Positions 57,258 through 64,000 of a stretch of DNA of 64,000 nt are shown here, piece after piece (position 1 is the stretch's first letter; the number at the start of each line of letters is the position of its first letter). The notes beneath the pieces are model-generated. The model was not told the origin of the DNA. It saw nothing but the letters and a program-made list of their open reading frames with translations, and did not search any database. This stretch comes from Sphingobacteriales bacterium (GTDB lineage Bacteria > Bacteroidota > Bacteroidia > Chitinophagales > UBA2359). A program made the position numbers and the translations under genes. The stretch spans positions 37,323 through 101,322 of the forward strand of contig JADKCK010000019.1 of NCBI GenBank assembly GCA_016718845.1. Direction: 5' to 3'.

Positions 57258-59165
57258 TCATTCATCGTTTCCTAAAACAGCTTTTCGCAATTTGGGGTCT
57301 ATGGCAAAGCCTAGGCGGTCGGCAATTAGCAAATCGGCACGGGCGGCGGGTAGGTTTTGGGTGGTATAATATAGCCATGCCCGCAACTGATACGCCTCGG
57401 CATAGTAGGGATTAAAGGCAATGGTACGGTCGAGGTAGTTTTTGGCATTGCCTAAGTTGTTTAGCTGTGCTTGGGCTTTGGCACTCATCAACCAAATATT
57501 ATCTACAAATGGCGGATGCATAGCAAGTGCCGCTTGGTAATCGGCAATGGCTAAGTTGGGCTGATTGAGTTGTAGGTAAATGCTGCCTCGGTTGTATAGG
57601 GCTTTGCATAAATAAGGATTGAGTTGCAGGGCGTGGTTAAAATCTGCCAATGCACCTTGATTATCTTGCAATAAATGGCGGATAGCGGCTCGGTTGCCAT
57701 AATCTTGGGCATCGTGGATAGGTACGCGCAAAGCTTGCTGTATAAGGGTTTGCGCTTGCTCGGTTTTTTGTTGGGCTAACAATACGTTGTACAACGAGAT
57801 ATAAGCCAGCAAATTGCTAGAATCTAAATCAATAGCTTTTTGCAAACTTGTTTCGGCAGTTTGCGGTTGCCCTATGCGGTTATGTGCATCGCCCCAATTC
57901 TGCCACATCTGCGAGTCGGTGGGGTTATGGGCAAGGGCATCGGCAAAAACCGAAACACCATTGTGCCAAACCGAGCATCTTTGCCAAGTCAAAACGCCCA
58001 TCAATAGGGCATATCCACCCATTAAGCCCAACATTAACTTTTTGTAGGGGCTATTGTAGCATTTATCTGCCACATAACCCAACACCCAAGCGTAGCCCAA
58101 CAAGGGTATATAGTTATAGCGGTCGGGCATTATGTTGTCGGCTACGGGTATAAGGCGCAACATCAAAGCCACATTTAGCCCATAAAACAAAGCCCCAAAC
58201 ACCAACCATCTATATCGCCTAAACACATACACCATAGCCGCCGCCGCCACAACAGGCAGCAAGTATGCCCACAAATAAGCAGGCATAGGCGTACCTAATG
58301 GGTAAGGGTACGAGTAATGCACGCTTAAACCCAAGGGCAATAGCAGTTTTTGCCAATAATGGCTTAACACATAACAGGCATGTAGTAATGGCTCGTAAAA
58401 AGTTAGCGGTTTGGTGTCTAAAAAGTAACCTGTGTAACGTTGCGCCAACAAATTGAGGTAGCCAAAAAAGGCAGCTAACGCAAAAAAAGGTATCTTTTGG
58501 GTTAACAACTTGGGGCTGTACCATGCCTTGTTCATCCACCAATCTATCAACACCACCGTTAATGCCAACGATACCGCTTGCCCTTTTGACAACAACGACA
58601 ACAAAAACAAACCCAATGCCACCGCATAGTTTACCCAGTTTTGGGTACGGTTAAACTGCACATATTGTATTGCCGATGCCAAAAAAAAGAAAGCGTAAAG
58701 CATGTCTTTACGCTCGGTAATACGCGCCACCGACTCGACGTGCAACGTATGCAGCCCAAAAACCATTGCCGCCACCAATGCCACTATATTAAGCCCCAAC
58801 TTGTTTGTTGTTTGGGGCAATTGTGTGTTATTGGTAGCGGCTAATTTTTGCACCAACACAAACACCAAAACGGTATTGAGCAGATGCAGCAATAAATTAG
58901 TAGCCTGATACGCCATTGCATTAACACCAGCCATTTTATAACTTAATGCCAACGACAAAAGCGTTAAAGGGTGATAATGCCCATCGAAGAAGGATAAAAA
59001 TTGGTACTTAACGTTTATCCACGACCAATTTTGAATTAACGGATTGTACAACACATAGTTGTCGTCGCTGTAATACGTAAATTGGTTTTGCAGCATAGGC
59101 AAATATGCCAAGGCTGTTATTATAATAATGCCGCTAAGTGCTATGTAGTTTTTGTTGATAGCCAT
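57258..59165 (-). CDS. TMTC-like membrane protein: GT-C multi-helix domain plus TPR
   Basis: 635 residues. The N-terminal 400 have about eleven membrane helices (IALSGIIIITALAYLP, AVALGLFLLSLLSKGQ, and so on) with FTYYSDDNYVLYNP near residue 30, where the D-D pair matches the GT-C catalytic loop, and the HTLHVESVARITERKDMLYAF block seen in TMTC/DUF1736 proteins. The C-terminal 230 residues are five or six TPRs (SQMWQNWGDAHNRIGQPQ, AEAYQLRAWLYYTTQNLP). Eukaryotic TMTCs are O-mannosyltransferases, so a glycosyl transfer onto secreted or surface proteins is plausible; T9SS cargo here would be candidates. Substrate not shown. Complete. Confidence 0.85.
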   Translation of the reverse strand: MAINKNYIALSGIIIITALAYLPMLQNQFTYYSDDNYVLYNPLIQNWSWINVKYQFLSFFDGHYHPLTLLSLALSYKMAGVNAMAYQATNLLLHLLNTVLVFVLVQKLAATNNTQLPQTTNKLGLNIVALVAAMVFGLHTLHVESVARITERKDMLYAFFFLASAIQYVQFNRTQNWVNYAVALGLFLLSLLSKGQAVSLALTVVLIDWWMNKAWYSPKLLTQKIPFFALAAFFGYLNLLAQRYTGYFLDTKPLTFYEPLLHACYVLSHYWQKLLLPLGLSVHYSYPYPLGTPMPAYLWAYLLPVVAAAAMVYVFRRYRWLVFGALFYGLNVALMLRLIPVADNIMPDRYNYIPLLGYAWVLGYVADKCYNSPYKKLMLGLMGGYALLMGVLTWQRCSVWHNGVSVFADALAHNPTDSQMWQNWGDAHNRIGQPQTAETSLQKAIDLDSSNLLAYISLYNVLLAQQKTEQAQTLIQQALRVPIHDAQDYGNRAAIRHLLQDNQGALADFNHALQLNPYLCKALYNRGSIYLQLNQPNLAIADYQAALAMHPPFVDNIWLMSAKAQAQLNNLGNAKNYLDRTIAFNPYYAEAYQLRAWLYYTTQNLPAARADLLIADRLGFAIDPKLRKAVLGNDE

Positions 59166-59747
59166 AATTGTATTAAAGAGTAAAAAGTGCTACTACAACA
59201 ATTTGTGTACGTATGATGATATTAGCTGCTGTTTATACATTTAACCAAACCCCAATAAGGTTTATATCAACAGCAAAAAAACGTTGTTTGGGTATTGCAA
59301 ACAACACTATATTGTGCCAAACCCTACCTTACGGATTTAAGCAACAATGTATCTCTTTTTTAACACCTTATTGACGTATTTTGTTGTGTAAGGGTTGCTT
59401 TTGTGGATAAAAAGTGTGTTTTTGTGTTTTAGTAACGCAATAAAAATGAAGTGAAAATTTGCCTCTTGGCATTTTAAGATTAGAACGAAAATTATTTTCG
59501 GCACTTGCACAAACAGCCACAAAAATTGTGTCATGCCTACTTTTTGTTCAAAAAAAAGACGGTTATTTAACCCAAATAGCTCTGTATAGATTGCTATTTA
59601 TTTAATCGTGATTACGTAGATACACACAAAAAAAACCTTGCTCCACAACATGGAGCAAGGTTTTTTGTGCTATTTGCTAAGGGTTAAGCAATACAAGTGT
59701 TGCTACTACCCGTATGGCTGGCAGCAGATAAGCTGTTAACCAACAAA
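59166..59747. other. Intergenic stretch, 582 bp
   Basis: Short frames only (a 65-codon minus-strand frame at 59337-59534 lacks a signal peptide, ribosome site or family likeness). The region ends with the terminator at 59630. No tRNA or repeat is recognised. Confidence 0.45.
59630..59667. terminator. Terminator
   Basis: AAAAACCTTGCTCCA (59631-59645) pairs with TGGAGCAAGGTTTTT (59651-59665). The stem core is the same as in the terminator at 45245. Confidence 0.87.
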
Positions 59748-62700
59748 CTAATCTTTCACCCATTTTTGCATGGTATCTACCCCATTTACGCTAACACGCA
59801 AAAAGTAGATACCCGCACTTAGGTTGCCAACCGCTAAGGTATAGCTGTTGTTGCCATTTGGTGTTTGTGTTTCCGACAAAACTGTTCTGCCAACCACATC
59901 TATTACTGTAAATGCAATAGGAGTTTGAGCATCGGTATTGCTGATGTTTATGTGTAGCACATCGGTGGCAGGCACAGGCGATACATTAACGGTTGTTGTT
60001 TGGCTATTGCGGTTTAGCACAATGCTGTTCGATTTTTCGGCGATGCCGCTCAAATCAACCCAACGCAAACGGTAGTAGATAATGCCTATTGGGGCAGATT
60101 TATCCACAAAACTATAGTCGGTGGCTATGCTGCTGTTGGTTACTTTGCTGTTTATTTTGCCCACTACTTTATAAGTAGGGTTGGCAGGCGTAGAGCGTTC
60201 TAGCTCAAAATATTGGTTATTGGTTTCGGTGGCGGTTGTCCAGTTTAGCTCGTTGCCGATGCTTAAAACTTTACCCGTAAAGCTCAATAACTCAATAGGT
60301 GTTTTGATACACAACGGAAAACTGTTCGATACAGCTCCGTTACAACCCAAATCGTCGGTGGCAGTAAAAGAGTAAATGTTGGGTGTTTGGTCGGTGGTGT
60401 AGATAATAGTAACGCTTTGTCCATACAAAAGTGTTTCGTTGGCATCGCCGGTAATTTGGTAGCTACTTGTTCCGTCGTATTGTGGCAAACCACCTTCGGG
60501 GAAAGCCGTAACGGTGTAATTGCCCGTCGATTCCCAGTCGCAAAACTCGTTTACGGTAAAGGTAATGGGGGCTAAAAATACTACAGGTGTACCTACATTT
60601 ACACGTGTGCAGGGGTCGTTGAGGATAGGGAAGCCATTACTATCGGGGTAGCCCACCACTGCCGATATGTAGTAGGTGGTGTAGTATTGGGCGCTACTAA
60701 GGTCGGCAAAAGCAAAAGTGCCGCTTTGGTTGGTGGCTAAAATGTTGCCAGGGGTTGCCGTTGCCGATGTATGTAGGGCGTATCCCAAAACCATGTCGAG
60801 GTCTAAAATTTCGCCTGTTGTTTGGGCAGATACTGTGCCGTTGTCGCAAACCGTTTGTTGGTTGGTGGGCATAATGCCTGCATCGGGGTTACAAGGCGGT
60901 GGTTGTACCAGCAAACTAGCATCGCAGCCGTTGTTGCTGCCTACGGCTGTTACCAAATAGTTGCTGCTACCATCGTTTAGTTGGGTTAAGGTAATAGGTT
61001 GGTTATTGTTGGCAGTGCCTACAAAATCGCCGCCTAATGTATAGCTATCATCGCTGCCGTTTACCACCACCGAAAACGTAAAGTTACCCGAGCCATCTTG
61101 CAAATAAGTAGGCTCATCAACAAGGGTAATGGTTGGTAAGGCATAAACATTTACACCACCTTCGGCTACCGATATGCAATTGGGTATACCATTATCTATA
61201 GTATAGCTAAACTCGTAGTTGCCTGCGGCTAAACCTGCGGGATTAAACAAACCTGTTGGACTTACATTGGTGCCCGACCAAACCCCACCACTTGGCGAAG
61301 CCGATAACTGCAAAGCACTACCACCTTGGCAAACACCTGCTGGGGCAATGTTAATTTGTTGCACTGCACCAACGGTAATGATTTTGGTTAGTGTGTCGGA
61401 GCCGTTACAGGTGCCGGGTTTTATCGAGATAAGGCTTACCTCGTAAGTGCCCGCAGCGGTATAGGTATGCGAGGGGTTTTCGAGGGTGGTGGTAGGGGTA
61501 TCATCGCCAAAATCCCAGATGTAGCTGTCGGCATTTACGCTAAAATTGGTAAAATCAATGTTGTAAGGTGCGCAACCCGGTTGTGGTTGTACAAAATCGG
61601 CTACGGTGGGGGCGGTCTGAAAATCAAATTTTATAGCCCCTAAATTACAGTTGTTTGAGTTGTTAGTGTTTGACCAAGCGCCGGGTGTTGTCGGAAACAA
61701 ATCGCTGCCGCCACAACCAGCACATACTGCCTGATAAATGCGTCCTTCTTTGTCGAAACGGCTGGTGCCGCCATCTACGTGTTCGCCGGTGCCACCGGGC
61801 GAGCCAAAGAAAGTGGCATAGTGTAAGGAGGTAGCATCGGGTTCGAGTACAAGGAAATAAAAGTCGCTGCCATCGGTGGTGGTTTGGAATGCACCCGGCG
61901 ATGTTGGCAAGCCTGTTGTAGTTGAGCCTGGTGCCGAGCCATTTACGTTGCCTCCCCAGCCCGATAAAAATATCTTGTTGCATCTATCCACCAAAAAAGC
62001 AGAAGGCGAAAGATTAGGAAAACCATTGCCATTGCCAATAACCGTTGAGAAAACGGTGTTGCTAAGGCTGCTGTTTAGTTTGTGTATAAAGTTGCCGCTA
62101 TTGGCATTGTTATACACCGATGCTGGAAATATAGGGTAAGTACCACCTGTTGTTTGTCCGCTTACATACACATCTCCGTCGGCATCAAGGTCTATAAAAA
62201 ATGCTTGGTCATAGTTGTTGGTGCCTAAATACGAGCAGGCTACCAACTCCGAGGCATCGGGGCTGATGCGGGCTACCCAACCGTCGGTAATACCGCCATT
62301 GTAGTTGGGGTTTAGGGTGCCTGTTGTGGTCGGAAAATCGGAGCTTGAAGTGCCACCGCAGGCGTATAAATAGCCATCGGCACCAATTTTTACCGAGTAA
62401 GCTGCATCGTCTTCGTTACCGCCAAGGTAGGTTCCCCAAATAATTTCGTCGAGGTTAGGGGTTAGTTTGCACAAAACGCCATCTTGCCCATTTACCCAAA
62501 ACGATTGAAATGTACCATCTGTTGTCGGGAAATCGGGCGATTGAGTGGTGGATACGATGTAGATGTTACCAAATTGGTCTATTTGTACTTCGCCGCGTCC
62601 GTCGTCGGCATAATTGTATTTTAAACCAGGTGCGCTGTTAAGTCCATCGTTGGCAATGCCCCCTAAGTAGGTAGAGGCTAACAAATCGGTTCCGTCGGCA

Positions 62701-63886
62701 TTAAACTTGGTAACAATAATGTCGGTTCCGGGTCCAAATATTACATTGTCGACCGTTATAGGGTCGCCACCATTAAAGCTATCATCTAAGGCACCAGCTG
62801 TCATCGGGAAATCGTTAGAGGCACTCACTCCTAACACAATTAAGTTGCCATTGGCATCAACAATTAAACTTTCGGGTATTTCGTTGGCGCTGCCGCCCAA
62901 ATAAGTTGAGTAGATAAGGGTGCTACCATCGGGGCTAAATTTGCTAATGCTAATATCCGAGGGGGCATAACCGCCTTCTTCGCCGCCGCCAAAGTTAAGC
63001 TGAAAAGCGCCAACTGTTGTGGGGTATCCAGCTCCTGTAAACACCTCGCCGCCTGCATATAAATGTCCTTCGGCATCGTAGGTGGCAGTAAAGCCCCAGT
63101 TGTCGGTGGTTGAGCCTGTATAGTAGCAAACACAATTTCGGGGTCTATGATTAGGGGTTGGGTGTGGTCGTAGGCTTCGGTGGTTTCAAAACCTACTGTT
63201 GTACCGTTTAGCACAAATCGGCAACCAATTTCTATCATTTGCCCGTCAATATATTGGTAGGCGAAGGGTCGTGCATCAATCATGGTATTAACCGATGTGG
63301 CTACGTACAGTTTTTCATCTTGTACATACACATTATCGGCGCCCTCGTATTGCATTTTAATGTCGTTAACATTGGCGTTGGGTGCTACGGTAAAGTCGTA
63401 TTTCATGGCACCACCATCGCCGTATAAGCGCATATCAATGCCATTAAATAGGTTGGTGTAGTTGGTTTCGTTAAAGATACCTACATGGCTTGCCCATTTT
63501 GTGGGGTCGTTGCCCAAGTAGTAGTTGTTGTAGCGTTCAACTTGGCAGGTAGCCACAGGTTGAGCATCGGGGTTGGCTCCTACAAAATTAACCCTAAAAG
63601 CATGGTAGTGCATCACCATGTTGGTTAAGGTTAATTGCTGATGATGTGCCTCGTGAATGGTGTTCATGTCGTCGGGGCTACTTAATAGGTAGGTTAAGCG
63701 GTTTGGCTCAAGGTATAGGCGTGCCGAGTTAAGCTCTACCTGATAGTTGATGTTCGATTGCCATTGTCCGTTGTTTTCAACAAACGACAAATAGCTTGGC
63801 GGGGTATCGCCACAAGCTGCGGCTGACAACGAGCAGCTAATGGCTGCACAAAAGCTCAAAAAAAGTAAGGTAATGTGTCGGGGCAT
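59748..63886 (-). CDS. Large SBBP-repeat/PKD surface protein with T9SS sorting domain (one frameshift)
   Basis: Restored length is 1,379 residues. The signal peptide (HITLLFLSFCAAISCSLSAAA) is followed by a domain starting SYLSFVENNGQWQSNINYQ, a known N-terminal module of such proteins (DUF7948-like). The central part has SBBP-type beta-propeller repeats: LIYSTYLGGSANEIPES, DLLASTYLGGIANDG, IIWGTYLGGNEDDAAYS and more. Then come a PKD domain (YIWDFGDDTPTTTLENPSHTY in two parts) and Ig-like domains with conserved Cys, and a T9SS type A end (SPVPATDVLHINIS to AGIYFLRVSVNG). The frame slips near 63120 between IVFAT and YYTGSTTDNWGF. It is probably an exposed binding protein. An upstream repeat lies in its leader. 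Confidence 0.88.
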
Positions 63887-63911
63887 TTTGTTTTTTATTT
63901 AAAATGATGAA

Positions 63912-63975
63912 TTGAATGGTGATGTTTAGATATGGTGATGTTTAGATGTGGTGATGTTTAGATGTGGTGATGTAG
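63912..63975. repeat. GGTGATGTTTAGATGT tandem repeats
   Basis: Three to four 16-bp units starting GGTGATGTTTAGAT stand just upstream (in the 5' leader) of the SBBP gene. They belong to the same GTGATGTGGTGA family as the spacers at 46977 and, on the other strand, 43205. Confidence 0.75.
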
Positions 63976-64000
63976 GGTATTGGTTATCTGCGACATTTAA

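Noticed and set aside
59337..59534. 65-codon minus-strand frame in the 59.2-59.7 kb spacer
   Set aside because: No promoter, no conserved features; length is within chance for AT-rich DNA.

Overview
The window looks like chromosomal DNA from a free-living member of the Bacteroidota (Chitinophagia/Saprospiria/Sphingobacteriales-like). The evidence is a PorP/SprF-type outer-membrane protein, many secreted proteins ending in type IX secretion (T9SS) sorting domains, a gliding-motility-associated C-terminal domain, a SusC-like TonB-dependent receptor, and promoters of the Bacteroidota -33/-7 type (TTG, about 20 nt, then TAnnTTTG). The DNA is moderately AT-rich with scattered single genes, few operons and many strong hairpin terminators.

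Layout. 1-4.8 kb: PorP/SprF gene, the 3' part of a PKD/T9SS cargo gene, an IS4-type insertion sequence, and the 3' tail of a probable uracil-DNA-glycosylase-family gene. The two genes touching the IS have both lost their 5' ends. 4.8-11.7 kb: M48 metalloprotease, S8 protease with an SH3 tail, and an AT-rich run of three secreted proteins. 11.8-19.4 kb: acyl-CoA dehydrogenase, CoA-type NUDIX hydrolase, a helical protein of unknown role, two tandem copies of a structured small RNA, queE, and a methionine/kynurenine-type aminotransferase. 19.4-26.9 kb: secreted phospholipase-D-like protein, lamin-tail-domain protein, TonB receptor and a beta-barrel protein, possibly a cell-surface scavenging locus. 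27-34.7 kb: aldehyde dehydrogenase, YqgE, a foldback repeat, and a 1,600-residue lectin/repeat adhesin whose array is four copies of a three-unit (639 bp) higher-order repeat. 35-43 kb: unknown protein beside tRNA-Thr(CGT), multi-PAS protein, a degenerate N6-methyltransferase-like protein, and a beta-lactamase-fold protein lacking its catalytic residues. 43-50 kb: minisatellite block, M20 dipeptidase, HerA-like ATPase, YraN, purN, msrC-like gene and an AAA ATPase. 50-64 kb: CoA-transferase subunit A, methyltransferase, four-helix-bundle protein, PAP2 phosphatase, NUDIX, secreted alpha-amylase, TMTC-like membrane TPR protein, and a large SBBP/PKD surface protein.

How the parts fit. Much of the window serves the cell surface: T9SS cargo (PKD protein, PLD-like protein, lamin-tail protein, adhesin, amylase, SBBP protein), outer-membrane barrels and a TonB receptor. 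The rest is housekeeping metabolism (queuosine precursor, purine synthesis, CoA and acyl-CoA metabolism, methionine-sulfoxide repair).

Caution. At least thirteen otherwise conserved genes are interrupted by one- or two-base indels, several of them in homopolymers. In each case I checked, restoring the missing or extra base gives a normal family-length protein. Most are probably consensus errors rather than real pseudogenes, so these genes are reported over their full span.
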